The notes: generated by a model not told the origin, from the sequence alone. 64,000 bases of DNA from Mariniphaga anaerophila (GCF_900129025.1 NZ_FQUM01000004.1:372001-436000), one strand, 5' to 3'. Shown: positions 24,690 through 34,093, counted from the first letter of the stretch. Made by a program: numbers and translations.

Positions 24690-25190
24690 CTATTTTAAAG
24701 CATTTAAAGCTTCTTCGTAATTGGGCTCGTCCACAATTTCGGGTACTTGCTGTGTATACGTAACCACGCCATTTTCATCCAGAATAATTACTACTCTGGA
24801 ATGTAATCCTGCCAGCGGACCGTCAGCAATTTCCAACCCGTAGTTTTTTCCGAATTCGCCGGTTACGAAATCGGAGAGAGTTATCACATTTTCTAATCCT
24901 TCTGCGCCACAAAAACGAGCCTGAGCAAAAGGAAGGTCACGCGAAATGCACAGCACTTTTGTGCCTTTTAACTCGGCTGCCGCTTTGTTGAAATATCTTA
25001 CAGACGCTGCGCAAGTGCCGGTGTCGAGGCTGGGAAATATGTTTAGAACAAGTTTAGAGCCTTTAAAATCGTTCAGTCCAACCCGCGATAAATCGCTTTT
25101 TACCAGTGAGAAATTTTTTGCTTTTGTTCCAACTTCGGGAAGTTCCCCTACTGTATTAATCTGATTTCCTTGTAATGTAATCTTTGCCAT
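24690..25190 (-). CDS. tpx: Thiol peroxidase
   Basis: An atypical 2-Cys peroxiredoxin of 166 residues that reduces hydrogen and alkyl peroxides, usually with thioredoxin. The peroxidatic cysteine C60 sits in SLDTGTCAASVR and the resolving C94 in QARFCGAEGLEN, the exact Tpx spacing. The N-terminal VGTKAKNFSLV and the C-terminal EPNYEEALNALK also fit the family. Length is normal. It is transcribed alone between its own terminator and the S9 peptidase promoter region. Confidence 0.95.
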   Translation of the reverse strand: MAKITLQGNQINTVGELPEVGTKAKNFSLVKSDLSRVGLNDFKGSKLVLNIFPSLDTGTCAASVRYFNKAAAELKGTKVLCISRDLPFAQARFCGAEGLENVITLSDFVTGEFGKNYGLEIADGPLAGLHSRVVIILDENGVVTYTQQVPEIVDEPNYEEALNALK

Positions 25191-25305
25191 AGTTTTTGTT
25201 TTAAATTAACTACTGTTTTTACAACACAAAGCAACAATGAATGTTGCAAAAAACCATAAAAAAAAGTTGTTTGCAGCATTATTTCATCGTTCGGTAAAAA
25301 GCTGC

Positions 25306-25313
25306 TATTTTTG
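25306..25313 (+). promoter_or_regulatory. Predicted promoter (-7) of the S9 peptidase gene
   Basis: TATTTTTG matches TAnnTTTG, 30 bases before the ATG at 25344. The nearest upstream TTTG is too far away (32 bases) to count as a -33 element. Confidence 0.45.
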
Positions 25314-25343
25314 TTTCCCTAAAGTTCATTAAAGTCGAAAAAC

Positions 25344-27428
25344 ATGAAGAATTACCTGCTTGCTATTTCACTATTTGTTGCTTTTGCATGCACAACTCAA
25401 CCAGAATCAATGCAAACAAAAAATTATATTCCAGAAACGCCCCGGCTTGCGTCAGATATAATGACCGCGGAAGTGCTGTGGTCATTCGGACGGCTGGGCG
25501 GCCCGCAGGTTTCCCCCGATGGGAAATCTGTTTTGTACACAGTTACTTATTTTAACATCGAAGAAAATAAGTCTTACCGCGATGTTTATACCGTGCCTGT
25601 ATCAGGAGGAGCAGCGAAAAATCTGACCAATTCCGCAGGTAATGAATCCGACCCTATTTGGCGACCCGACGGAAAGAAAATCGGATATCTGTCATCGGCT
25701 TCCGGCTCGGTGCAAATCTGGGAAATGAATCCCGATGGCAGCGAAGCAAAGCAGGTTTCGAATATTGACGGCAGTATTTCAGGGTTTAAATATTCGCCCG
25801 ACGGAACTAAGGTTTTTTACATTCAAAACGTTAAGCTGGATGAAGATATTCACGATCTTTTCCCTGACTTGCCAAAAGCGAATGCCCGTTTGGAAAATGA
25901 CATCATGTACCGTCACTGGGATCAGTGGCACGATTACACGTATCAGCACATTTTTATTGCTGAATATTCTGATGGAAAAGTGGAAGGCGGAACCGATATT
26001 CTGAAAGGCAAACGCTACGATTCACCCATGAAGCCGTTTGGCGGAGTTGAGCAGATTGCCTGGAGTCCCGATGGCAAAACTCTGGCGTACACTTGTAAAA
26101 AGAAAACCGGTAAGGAATATTCTATTTCCACAAACTCAGATATTTATTTCTACAACCTCGAAACCGGAGAAACCTTAAATTTTACCGAAGGAATGATGGG
26201 ATATGATCAGAATCCGGTGTTTTCTCCCGACGGGAAATATCTTGCATGGGAAAGCATGGAGCGCGATGGCTACGAATCGGATAAAAACCGCTTGTTTGTG
26301 GCTGATTTGAAGACAGGAAAGAAGACAGATTTTACTGCCGATTTTGATCAGAACGCACATGGTTTAAGCTGGAATGCAGAAAGCAGTGCCATTTATTTTA
26401 CCAGCGATATTCACGCTACAGATGAGATTTTCAAGCTTGAATTGGCCGGAGGAAATATTTCAAGAATAACCGACGGTGTTCATAATTACCAGACCGTGGA
26501 ACCGGCCGGCGAAAAACTGGTGGCGCAGAAAGTTTCCATGTCTCAGCCGGCAGAACTTTACCTGGTCGATCCGAAAACCGGAACCGATGTGGCACTCACA
26601 ACCGTGAACAAAGGGTTGTTGGACCAATTGCAGATGGGAAAAGTGGAAGAACGCTGGCTGGAAACAACCGATGGAAAACAGATGCACACCTGGGTTATTT
26701 ATCCGCCCAATTTCGATCCCAATAAAAAGTACCCCACTTTGCTTTACTGCCAGGGCGGGCCGCAGGGAACGGTAAGCCAGTTTTGGTCGTACCGCTGGAA
26801 CTTTCAAATGATGGCTGCGAACGAATACATTATTGTAGCGCCGAATCGGCGAGGGTTGCCGGGATTCGGACAGGAGTGGAACGAACAAATTTCCAAAGAT
26901 TACGGCGGACAGAACATTAAAGATTTGCTGACTGCAATTGATGAAGTGGCCAAAGAGCCGTATGTGGACAACAATCGGTTGGGCGCAGTTGGCGCCAGTT
27001 ACGGAGGATTTTCCGTGTACTTTCTTGCAGGAAATCATGATGGCCGTTTTAAGGCGTTTATTTCTCACGACGGGATGTTTAATTTCGAACATCAGTATTT
27101 AACCACCGAAGAAATGTGGTTTGCAAATTGGGATATCGGCGGCGCTTTTTGGGATAAAGACAATGCTGCGGCTCAGCGCTCGTACAAATTTTCTCCGCAT
27201 AACTTTGTGCAGAACTGGGATACGCCAATTCTTGTTATCCACGGCGAAAAAGATTTTCGTGTTCCGCCGGACCAGGGAATGGCTGCGTTCAATGCCGCTG
27301 TTTTGCGCGATATTCCGGCACAATTTCTTTATTTCCCGGAAGAAAACCACTGGGTGCTGCAGGCTCAGAACGGTATTTTGTGGCAGCGCGTATTTTTCAA
27401 CTGGCTGGATAAGTGGCTGAAAAACTAG
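25344..27428 (+). CDS. S9-family serine peptidase, lipoprotein
   Basis: 694 residues. The N-terminus is a lipoprotein signal (LLAISLFVAFACTTQ, lipid cysteine near residue 16). Residues 40-400 form a WD40-like beta-propeller, seen in repeats such as VSPDGKSVLYT, FSPDGKYLAWES and WSPDGKTLAYT. The C-terminal alpha/beta-hydrolase domain carries the nucleophile S552 in VGASYGGFS, the aspartate in IHGEKDFRVPP and the histidine in PEENHWVLQ. This is the prolyl oligopeptidase/dipeptidyl-peptidase layout, cleaving short peptides in the periplasm or at the cell surface. The exact specificity cannot be read from the sequence. Confidence 0.92.
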   Translation: MKNYLLAISLFVAFACTTQPESMQTKNYIPETPRLASDIMTAEVLWSFGRLGGPQVSPDGKSVLYTVTYFNIEENKSYRDVYTVPVSGGAAKNLTNSAGNESDPIWRPDGKKIGYLSSASGSVQIWEMNPDGSEAKQVSNIDGSISGFKYSPDGTKVFYIQNVKLDEDIHDLFPDLPKANARLENDIMYRHWDQWHDYTYQHIFIAEYSDGKVEGGTDILKGKRYDSPMKPFGGVEQIAWSPDGKTLAYTCKKKTGKEYSISTNSDIYFYNLETGETLNFTEGMMGYDQNPVFSPDGKYLAWESMERDGYESDKNRLFVADLKTGKKTDFTADFDQNAHGLSWNAESSAIYFTSDIHATDEIFKLELAGGNISRITDGVHNYQTVEPAGEKLVAQKVSMSQPAELYLVDPKTGTDVALTTVNKGLLDQLQMGKVEERWLETTDGKQMHTWVIYPPNFDPNKKYPTLLYCQGGPQGTVSQFWSYRWNFQMMAANEYIIVAPNRRGLPGFGQEWNEQISKDYGGQNIKDLLTAIDEVAKEPYVDNNRLGAVGASYGGFSVYFLAGNHDGRFKAFISHDGMFNFEHQYLTTEEMWFANWDIGGAFWDKDNAAAQRSYKFSPHNFVQNWDTPILVIHGEKDFRVPPDQGMAAFNAAVLRDIPAQFLYFPEENHWVLQAQNGILWQRVFFNWLDKWLKN

Positions 27429-27441
27429 CTCGAAATATATT

Positions 27442-27918
27442 TTGAAAATTGACAACAAAATAGAAAAACCATTTGTGCAACCTGCTGTTTTTGCAGGAGT
27501 AATTTTCATTTTTGCAGGCATCGGTATTTTGCTGAATGGTTCTTTTATTTGGGGAATTTTTGTTGAGTTGCTGGCCACTCTGGTGGTTTTTTCCTTTTCC
27601 GGAATAGAAATGGATACGGGGCAGAACCGGGTTAGGCAATACTACAAATGGTGGGGAATTTTTAAAACCGGAACTTGGAAATCGTTACACGAATACATTG
27701 GTGTTACTTTGGTGCCGTTAAAAAAGGTGGAGTCGATGGCAAGCTGGTCGAATCGAATAACTTCTTCGAGTAGAATTGAATATCGGGTTTACCTGGTGAA
27801 TAAAGTCAGGAAACCGGCTTTTGCAATTAAAACCTGTAAAACGAGGGAAGAGGCTCAAAATAGTCTCGATGAGTTTTCTATCTGGCTGAAAAAACCGGTC
27901 TTTTCCGTAAAGAAATAA
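27442..27918 (+). CDS. Small membrane protein, unknown
   Basis: 158 residues from a TTG at 27442; no ATG fits, as the next methionine is residue 56. Two hydrophobic segments (about 13-31 and 36-53) are followed by a soluble, basic domain rich in beta-type alternation (YYKWWGIFKTGTWKSL, RIEYRVYLVNK). The shape resembles PH-like membrane-associated proteins but I do not recognise a family. It begins 13 bases after the peptidase stop and is probably co-transcribed with it. Confidence 0.7.
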   Translation: MKIDNKIEKPFVQPAVFAGVIFIFAGIGILLNGSFIWGIFVELLATLVVFSFSGIEMDTGQNRVRQYYKWWGIFKTGTWKSLHEYIGVTLVPLKKVESMASWSNRITSSSRIEYRVYLVNKVRKPAFAIKTCKTREEAQNSLDEFSIWLKKPVFSVKK

Positions 27919-27978
27919 CGCGGTTGGCTGTTCTCGCCAAATCATTATTTTTGAACAAATTTTGAAAACGAACTTTTT

Positions 27979-29076
27979 ATGCAAAAAATACATGTCGGAT
28001 TTCTGGGAGCCGGAGGAATTGCTCGTGCTCATGCTTATGCGCTTCAGTCGCTAAAGTTCTACTACAGCGGGATGCCCGAACTGATTTTTGAATCGGTGGC
28101 TTCGGTTCGAAAAGAGAGCCGCGAGAGCTTTGCCGAAAACTTTGGTTTTGGCGCGGCGCAGACAGTAGAGGAGTTTTCGAAGAATGAGAATATTGAAGCT
28201 GTTTTCATTTTGGGACCCAATAATGTGCACTTTCAGCATTTAAAGCTGGCGCTGGAAATGCCCAGCGTAAAATACATTTACCTTGAAAAACCGGTTTGTG
28301 CTTCGCTTGCTGAAGAGGAGGAAATGAAAGCGATGTCCGAAAAGATTAGTCACAGCATAAAAGTTCAGGTCGGGTTTCAGTATCTGCAAACTTCGTCGGT
28401 GCGCGAGGCGCTGCAATTCTGGAAATCCGGGAAACTGGGGAGGCCTGTTCATTTTGATTTGAAATATTACCACGGCGACTATTTGCAATCATCATACCGC
28501 GAAAAGCGGGTAACGAGGCTCACTCCGGCGCCCGACGGTGGCGCAATGGCCGATTTGGGTTCACACGGGATTAGCTTGCTCATGGCATTTTTGGGCGAAG
28601 AACTCCGGATAACCGGTGCGTTGCAGGGAGGTTCTTTTGCTGATGTGCCGGCCGGTTCAGACCTGTTTAGTTCCCTTTCTTTAGTCGACCCTGAAACCGG
28701 AGCTGTTGGAAATCTTTCTGCCAGTCGAATCAGCTCAGGAACAGGCGACCTTGTGCATTTGGAATTGTATGCAGAAAACGGCGCTTTACGTTATTCTTCA
28801 AAAAAATCAGAGTATTTTGAATACTATCTGGAAGGGTCCGGTCAGTGGGTAAAACAAATGGTGGGCAGCAATTACCAGCCAATCACCAGTTTCCCGTCGG
28901 GGCACGTGCCTCCGGGCTGGTTGCGTTCAATGGTGCATGCACACTACCTGTTCTTTACCGGAAATGATGCAAAGGCGTTTGTCCCCGACTTGAAGCATGG
29001 CCTGGCAGTGCAGCGTATTGTGAGAGAAACAGCGGATCACCTGAGTGTTTTCAGAAAAAAGTATGTGAATGGTTAA
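27979..29076 (+). CDS. Gfo/Idh/MocA-family oxidoreductase
   Basis: 365 residues. The N-terminal NAD(P)-binding Rossmann motif is VGFLGAGGIARAHA (6-19), and the family lysine is in IYLEKPVCASL (K of EKP, near residue 100). The C-terminal alpha/beta domain contains APDGGAMADLGSHGISLL, with the conserved D-x-G-x-H. Members act on sugars, inositols or related polyols; the substrate cannot be told here. The last 8 bases overlap malQ, so they are probably translated together. That hints at a carbohydrate role, which is inference. Confidence 0.88.
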   Translation: MQKIHVGFLGAGGIARAHAYALQSLKFYYSGMPELIFESVASVRKESRESFAENFGFGAAQTVEEFSKNENIEAVFILGPNNVHFQHLKLALEMPSVKYIYLEKPVCASLAEEEEMKAMSEKISHSIKVQVGFQYLQTSSVREALQFWKSGKLGRPVHFDLKYYHGDYLQSSYREKRVTRLTPAPDGGAMADLGSHGISLLMAFLGEELRITGALQGGSFADVPAGSDLFSSLSLVDPETGAVGNLSASRISSGTGDLVHLELYAENGALRYSSKKSEYFEYYLEGSGQWVKQMVGSNYQPITSFPSGHVPPGWLRSMVHAHYLFFTGNDAKAFVPDLKHGLAVQRIVRETADHLSVFRKKYVNG

Positions 29077-30559
29077 GCGGAACAGTGGCGTTTTAGCTCA
29101 TGTTACTTCGCTTCCCGGGCAGGAAGGGATTGGCACTTTGGGAAAAGATGCTTTTCGGTTTATTGATTTTTTGGCTGAAACAGGCCAAACGTTTTGGCAG
29201 ATTCTGCCTTTGGGACCGGTTGGCTACGGTAATTCTCCGTATCAATGCTATTCTGCTTTTGCCGGAAATCCGTTGCTTATCGATCTGAACTTACTTGTGG
29301 AAGAGGATATTCTTTCTCGGAATGATTTGGAAAAACGACCACGTTTTTTAACAACCCGGGTTGATTTTTTGAAGGTGGAGAAATGGAAATATCCGCTTTT
29401 GAGAAAAGCATTTGAGAATTTTCAAAAGGGTAAAAATATCGAACTGCAAAATAGCTATCACCATTTTCTGGAAGAACATGGCTGGTGGCTGCACGATTAT
29501 GCCTTGTTTATGGCGGCAAAAGTGCATTTTAAAAATGCGCACTGGAGCAACTGGGAACACGGCTTGAAATTCAGAGAGTCGAAAGCACTTCAGGATTATT
29601 CGGAGCTGCTGTCATCCGAAATTGAATTTCGGAAGTTTGTGCAGTTTTTGTTTTTTAAACAGTGGTTTCGGCTGAAGAGTTATGCTCGTGAAAAGGAGAT
29701 ACAGATTTTGGGCGATATGCCTCTGTATGTTTCCGGCGACAGTGTCGATATCTGGGCAAACACCGACATTTTTGTTTTGGATGAACAGTTGAAGCCAACC
29801 TGCGTTGGGGGTGTCCCTCCTGACTATTTCAGCGGAACCGGCCAGCTTTGGGGCAATCCGGTTTTTAACTGGGAACGGCTTCAGGAAAGAGATTTCGACT
29901 GGTGGCTCGCACGGCTGCATTTTAATGTGCACTTGTTCGACAAAGTTCGCATCGACCATTTTCGCGGGCTGGAGTCGTTTTGGTCTGTTCCGGCAGCGGA
30001 AAAGACGGCCATAAACGGACAGTGGGTTCCGGCCAATGGTTTTCAGGTGCTTGAAAAATTTAAAGAGCAGGTAGGTTCTCTCCCTTTGATTGCCGAAGAT
30101 TTGGGGCTGATTACTCCCGAGGTGGAGAACCTGCGCAACGCTTTTAACCTGCCGGGGATGAAAGTGTTACAGTTTGCATTTAGTTCAGATCCCACAAATG
30201 AGCATTTGCCGCACAACTATCTGCAGAATTTTGTTGCTTACACAGGCACTCACGACAACGACACAACATTGGGCTGGTTGCAAGCGCTGAAAGGAGACGA
30301 ACATAAAATGGTGAAACGTTATTTGGGCAGCGACCCTGATGCTGCCCTGGAAAAAGGAATAGAATGGATTTGGTCGTCTGCTGCCCGAAGTGCTGTTTTG
30401 CCCATGCAGGACTTATTGCAACTGGGTACTGAATCCCGGCTCAATACCCCCGGAGTCGCTACCGGAAATTGGGAGTGGCGTTTCAATTGGCGTCAGTTAA
30501 AATCAACACAAAAGAAATTTCTTTTGGAGCTAACTGAAAAATACAACCGAAAAAATTAG
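29069..30559 (+). CDS. malQ: 4-alpha-glucanotransferase (GH77)
   Basis: 496 residues, the short DPE1-type enzyme that moves maltosyl and longer units between alpha-1,4-glucans. Landmarks: the N-terminal SGVLAHVTSLPG and GNSPYQCYSAFAGNP, the nucleophile region VRIDHFRGLESFW, the acid/base region LIAEDLGLITPEV and YTGTHDNDTTLGW near the end. All are diagnostic of GH77. It overlaps the preceding oxidoreductase gene. Together with the glycogen synthase at 39589 it shows that the organism stores and remodels glycogen. Its stop codon overlaps the stop of the converging hydrolase gene. Confidence 0.95.
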   Translation: MVKRNSGVLAHVTSLPGQEGIGTLGKDAFRFIDFLAETGQTFWQILPLGPVGYGNSPYQCYSAFAGNPLLIDLNLLVEEDILSRNDLEKRPRFLTTRVDFLKVEKWKYPLLRKAFENFQKGKNIELQNSYHHFLEEHGWWLHDYALFMAAKVHFKNAHWSNWEHGLKFRESKALQDYSELLSSEIEFRKFVQFLFFKQWFRLKSYAREKEIQILGDMPLYVSGDSVDIWANTDIFVLDEQLKPTCVGGVPPDYFSGTGQLWGNPVFNWERLQERDFDWWLARLHFNVHLFDKVRIDHFRGLESFWSVPAAEKTAINGQWVPANGFQVLEKFKEQVGSLPLIAEDLGLITPEVENLRNAFNLPGMKVLQFAFSSDPTNEHLPHNYLQNFVAYTGTHDNDTTLGWLQALKGDEHKMVKRYLGSDPDAALEKGIEWIWSSAARSAVLPMQDLLQLGTESRLNTPGVATGNWEWRFNWRQLKSTQKKFLLELTEKYNRKN

Positions 30560-31359
30560 CAGCACTGCATTACCGCTTCCATAAATTCATCGGGTTTTTC
30601 GGCATGGAGCCAGTGCCCTGCTCCGGGAATATCAACAATTCTGGCGTCCGGATAAATTTCCTTTATTAAAGGAATTTCTTCGTCTGTGATGTAATTGGAT
30701 TTCAGCCCGCGGATAAAAATCACCGGATAGTTTGTGATTGGGATGCGGTCGTCAAACCAGAGGCGGTTTACCCCGCCTACAATTTCATCGAGGTATTCGT
30801 ATAAAACCTCCACGTTTAAACGCCATTTGTATAGTTTGGTTTTTTTATCTTTTTCAATGCTCTTCAATAAAAACTGTCGCGTCCGGGAGTCATCAATGCG
30901 CTCAGCAAGCAAATCGTCCACATCCTGGCGCTTTTTTATTCTGCTGAAATCCAATTCCTGCATGGCCAGTAAAATATTTCGGTGCAGGGCGTACTGACTG
31001 CTGTCTTTTGTTTGCAGGTAATCTTTGGGGGCGATGTCTGCAATTACCAGTTTTTCAATTTTTTCCGGATAATCAGCGGCAAACCACATGGCTGTTTTTC
31101 CGCCCATACTGTGCCCAATAAGTGTTGCTTTTTCGATGTGGTGTTGCTCAAAAAATTCGGCTAAATCGGCTTTCATTCCGTCAAAAGAGTGGTCGTCGGA
31201 AAAAGGAGAATGACCGTGGTTACGTTGGTCTACCATATAAACGGTGTAGTTTTCTGCCAGCCTTTTACCCATGTTCATCCAGTTGTCCGATGAACCATAT
31301 AATCCATGTACAATAACAATAACGGGGCCTTGCCCTTCTTTTCTGTAAAAAAGTTCCAT
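30556..31359 (-). CDS. Alpha/beta-hydrolase, YbfF-like esterase
   Basis: 267 residues. The oxyanion segment IVHGLYGSSDNWM (17-29), the nucleophile elbow LIGHSMGGKTAMW (serine near residue 102), an aspartate region in VIFIRGLKSNYI and the histidine in GAGHWLHAEKPDEF give a complete catalytic triad. The order and spacing match the YbfF/abhydrolase esterase group, cytoplasmic acyl-ester hydrolases of unsettled substrate. Convergent with malQ: the two stop codons share bases (TTAG) and no terminator lies between them, so the transcripts probably run into each other. Confidence 0.88.
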   Translation of the reverse strand: MELFYRKEGQGPVIVIVHGLYGSSDNWMNMGKRLAENYTVYMVDQRNHGHSPFSDDHSFDGMKADLAEFFEQHHIEKATLIGHSMGGKTAMWFAADYPEKIEKLVIADIAPKDYLQTKDSSQYALHRNILLAMQELDFSRIKKRQDVDDLLAERIDDSRTRQFLLKSIEKDKKTKLYKWRLNVEVLYEYLDEIVGGVNRLWFDDRIPITNYPVIFIRGLKSNYITDEEIPLIKEIYPDARIVDIPGAGHWLHAEKPDEFMEAVMQCC

Positions 31360-31455
31360 AAAAATTCTTCTCGTTACAATAAGTCGTTTTCAGTAGTGTA
31401 TTCAAAAACTCGCGGGAGTTTTGAGCACAACAGATTTTTCAGAAATGGTTTTAGC

Positions 31456-32169
31456 TTATCTCAGGCAGTTGAGGTATTCCTGAATTGTTTTTTCGAGTCC
31501 CAGGTAAAGGGAGTCGGCAATAAGCGCATGGCCAATGGAAACTTCTTTCAGATTGGGAATGTTCTTATAAAAATAGTTGAGGTTTTCCAAATTCAAATCG
31601 TGTCCGGCATTTATTTCCAGCCCAACTTTGTTTGCAAATACTGCCGCCTCTGCAAAAGGTTCGATGGCTTTATCGCGTCCCAGCGGGTAAAGCCGAGCAT
31701 ACGGTTCTGTGTATAATTCTATACGTTGCGTGCCTGTTTCTGCGGCGCCTTCAATGGCTTCGCTGTCTGGGTCAACAAAAATGGATGTTCGAATGCCATG
31801 TTCCTGCAAGCGCGAAATAACTTCTTTCAGAAAGTCAATGTTTCCCCAGGTATCCCAGCCGTGGTCGCTGGTCAATTGGTTGTGCTTGTCGGGAACCAGA
31901 GTAACCTGGTCGGCCTGCACTTCAATTACCATTTTTAAGAAATCTTCGCTGGGGTATCCTTCAATGTTAAATTCAGTTGTAATAACGGGCTTAATTTCAT
32001 AAACATCTCTGCGCGTGATGTGTCGTTCGTCTGGGCGTGGGTGTACTGTAATTCCCTGTGCACCAAATTTCTGGCAATTTATGGCGGCGTCCTTCACACT
32101 TGGGACATTTCCACCACGGGAATTCCGCAATGTTGCTATTTTATTTATATTTACACTTAATCTAGTCAT
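31456..32169 (-). CDS. pdxJ: Pyridoxine 5'-phosphate synthase
   Basis: 237 residues, TIM barrel that condenses 1-deoxyxylulose 5-phosphate and aminoacetone phosphate in vitamin B6 synthesis. The start [17 protein letters not shown], the motif [31 protein letters not shown] and the end-region [12 protein letters not shown] are all characteristic. Length is normal. It is divergent from the CBS-domain gene across a 65-base gap. Confidence 0.95.
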   Translation of the reverse strand: MTRLSVNINKIATLRNSRGGNVPSVKDAAINCQKFGAQGITVHPRPDERHITRRDVYEIKPVITTEFNIEGYPSEDFLKMVIEVQADQVTLVPDKHNQLTSDHGWDTWGNIDFLKEVISRLQEHGIRTSIFVDPDSEAIEGAAETGTQRIELYTEPYARLYPLGRDKAIEPFAEAAVFANKVGLEINAGHDLNLENLNYFYKNIPNLKEVSIGHALIADSLYLGLEKTIQEYLNCLR

Positions 32170-32234
32170 TGTTGTATTTTTGATGGCGCAAGTTACAATT
32201 TTCAGTTCGAAACTGATAAAACAAAATTAAAGAA

Positions 32235-32900
32235 TTGCTGGCAAATAGTTTGATATCAGATGTAGTTCCTGCAGTAAACAGTGCAGATAAAGGACAAAAG
32301 GTGCTGAGCCTGATGGATGTTTTCAGGGTGTCGCATCTGCCTGTGGTTGACGAAGGACGTTACCACGGAATCGTATCGGATAAGTTTATTTACGATTTGA
32401 ACCTGGTGAACGAGCCAATTGGAAAAGAGATGGAAAAATTCGATACAACGCATGTTCATGAGAATCAGCATATTTTTGAAGTGGCCATACTTATGTATAA
32501 GCTGAAGTTGAGCGTAGTTGCTGTGCTGGATTCTATGCACGAGTATTTGGGATCGATTACGCTTTATGATTTAGCCCGGCGTTTTGCAAGGTACTTTTCG
32601 TTACAGGAGCTGGGTGGCGTTGTGGTGTTGGTGGTCAATGAAATAGACTATTCTTTATCTCAAATCAGTCAGATTGTTGAAAGTAATGACACAAAAATTC
32701 TCAGCTTTTTTATGAATCGGCTGCCCGGTACAAATACCCTGGAGCTGGTTTTGAAGCTGGATAAGGAGGATCTTTCTCCCGTTATTCAGTCGTTTATGCG
32801 CTACGACTACAATGTAAAAGGCGTTTACCTTGACCATTCCATGCTGAATGATTTGTACCAGGACAGGTACGATCAATTCATGAAATTTATGAACATTTAA
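32235..32900 (+). CDS. CBS-domain protein
   Basis: 221 residues from a TTG at 32235. No ATG or GTG is available because a TAA at 32217-32219 closes the frame; an ATT at 32226 (IKELLANS) is the only other candidate. Two CBS motifs fill residues 1-110 (VFRVSHLPVVDEGRYHGIVSD and KLSVVAVLDSMHEYLGSITL), and a C-terminal ACT-like region follows. CBS pairs usually sense adenosyl nucleotides. It is followed by nadK after 10 bases, as is common in Bacteroidota, suggesting a regulatory link to nicotinamide nucleotide metabolism. The role is unknown. Confidence 0.85.
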   Translation: MLANSLISDVVPAVNSADKGQKVLSLMDVFRVSHLPVVDEGRYHGIVSDKFIYDLNLVNEPIGKEMEKFDTTHVHENQHIFEVAILMYKLKLSVVAVLDSMHEYLGSITLYDLARRFARYFSLQELGGVVVLVVNEIDYSLSQISQIVESNDTKILSFFMNRLPGTNTLELVLKLDKEDLSPVIQSFMRYDYNVKGVYLDHSMLNDLYQDRYDQFMKFMNI

Positions 32901-32910
32901 ATTTTTTACT

Positions 32911-33792
32911 GTGAAAGTTGCTGTTTTTGGAACCTCTGTTTCAGAAAATTTTATTCCTGTTCTGGAAGATTTTTTTTCGTACCTGGAAACCAATAAAATC
33001 GAAGTTCAGCTTTTTAAACCGTTTTACGATTTTCTGGCTGAAAACCTGAGTATAAATGCATACTGTACATCATTTTTTAATACGCCCGAAGACTTTGATA
33101 AGGGAAACAGCTTTATTTTTAGCGTTGGCGGAGATGGTACATTCCTGCATTCGGTTGTAAATATTCGAAATTTTGAAATTCCTGTAGTTGGAGTAAACAG
33201 CGGACGACTTGGCTTTTTGGCCGACATTTCGCAAGAGCAGGTAAAAGATGCGTTGAATGGCATTTTTAATAACCGCTATTCTGTAATAGAACGATCGATG
33301 CTGGAAGTGGAGTTTTGCGGAGGCGAAACAACCGACTTCAATTTTGCGTTGAATGAGCTGGCGGTACTCAAAACCGATTCTTCCTCTATGATTCATATTT
33401 CGGCGTGGTGCGACAACCAACTGCTGAATAACTACTGGGCCGACGGGCTGATTATTGCAACGCCAACAGGATCAACTGCTTATTCGCTAAGCGTTGGTGG
33501 CCCTATTCTTACGCCTGATTCAGAAAACTTTGTAATTACCCCGCTGGCGCCCCATAACCTTACCATCAGGCCGGTAGTTGTGCCGGATAACTATGAAATT
33601 GAACTGAGGGTTGAGGGCAGAGGCTCTTACTTTTTGACTTCGCTCGACTACCGTTCGGTGGCCGTAGAGTTCTCCACTTCGCTCAAAATTCGCAAGGCAA
33701 ATGTTACTTTAAAAACACTAAAGTTGCCTGATTTAGACTTTTTTAACACTCTGAGAAACAAGTTAATGTGGGGTGTCGATAAACGAAATTAA
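32911..33792 (+). CDS. nadK: NAD kinase
   Basis: 293 residues, GTG start at 32911. Phosphorylates NAD to NADP. The catalytic GGDGT motif is in FSVGGDGTFLHSV, followed by VVGVNSGRLGFLAD, and the second family motif ATPTGSTAYSLSVGGPI is near residue 190. Both are strictly conserved in NAD kinases. It is the second gene of the transcript begun by the CBS protein. The next gene, porG, is separated by about 300 bases holding its own predicted promoter. Confidence 0.95.
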   Translation: MKVAVFGTSVSENFIPVLEDFFSYLETNKIEVQLFKPFYDFLAENLSINAYCTSFFNTPEDFDKGNSFIFSVGGDGTFLHSVVNIRNFEIPVVGVNSGRLGFLADISQEQVKDALNGIFNNRYSVIERSMLEVEFCGGETTDFNFALNELAVLKTDSSSMIHISAWCDNQLLNNYWADGLIIATPTGSTAYSLSVGGPILTPDSENFVITPLAPHNLTIRPVVVPDNYEIELRVEGRGSYFLTSLDYRSVAVEFSTSLKIRKANVTLKTLKLPDLDFFNTLRNKLMWGVDKRN

Positions 33793-33873
33793 ATAATCGA
33801 CAGAGCTTAACAATTTTTAATCTTTCTTTGGGTTTTATAATAGCGTTCAGGTATGTTATATTTAGAATTATAT

Positions 33874-33881
33874 TACTTTTG
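33874..33881 (+). promoter_or_regulatory. Predicted promoter (-7) upstream of porG
   Basis: TACTTTTG matches TAnnTTTG. It would give an unusually long leader of about 205 bases before the porG ATG, containing a ten-codon ORF. No TTTG is found at the -33 position. Confidence 0.45.
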
Positions 33882-33960
33882 TACCTCTTGAAAGCTGAAC
33901 AATACAGAGGCAAACAAGGGTAGTTCGTTGAAAACCATGTGGTTGTAAAAAGGAATAATA

Positions 33961-33993
33961 ATGTTTAATAAGTTCAGAAGTAAAAAAAGATAA
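33961..33993 (+). CDS. Possible ten-codon upstream ORF in the porG leader
   Basis: ATG to TAA, encoding MFNKFRSKKR, with AAAAAGGA six bases before the ATG, an unusually good Shine-Dalgarno for this phylum. Basic composition. It may be translated and affect the downstream envelope genes, or be chance. The rest of 33793-34093 shows only the promoter element and a small AACCA/TGGTT hairpin. Confidence 0.25.
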   Translation: MFNKFRSKKR

Positions 33994-34093
33994 ATTCTGA
34001 ATGTTGTATAAATTTCTGTCAATCATTGTTTTTAGGATTAACGAATTGGTAACTTGCCTGAAGCTATTGTCGAATAAACGAGTTAGATACCAA

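Noticed and set aside
34001-34093. N-terminal extension of PorG to 34001
   Set aside because: The extra 31 residues put a second hydrophobic stretch before a perfect signal peptide starting at 34094; the shorter start is the normal form.
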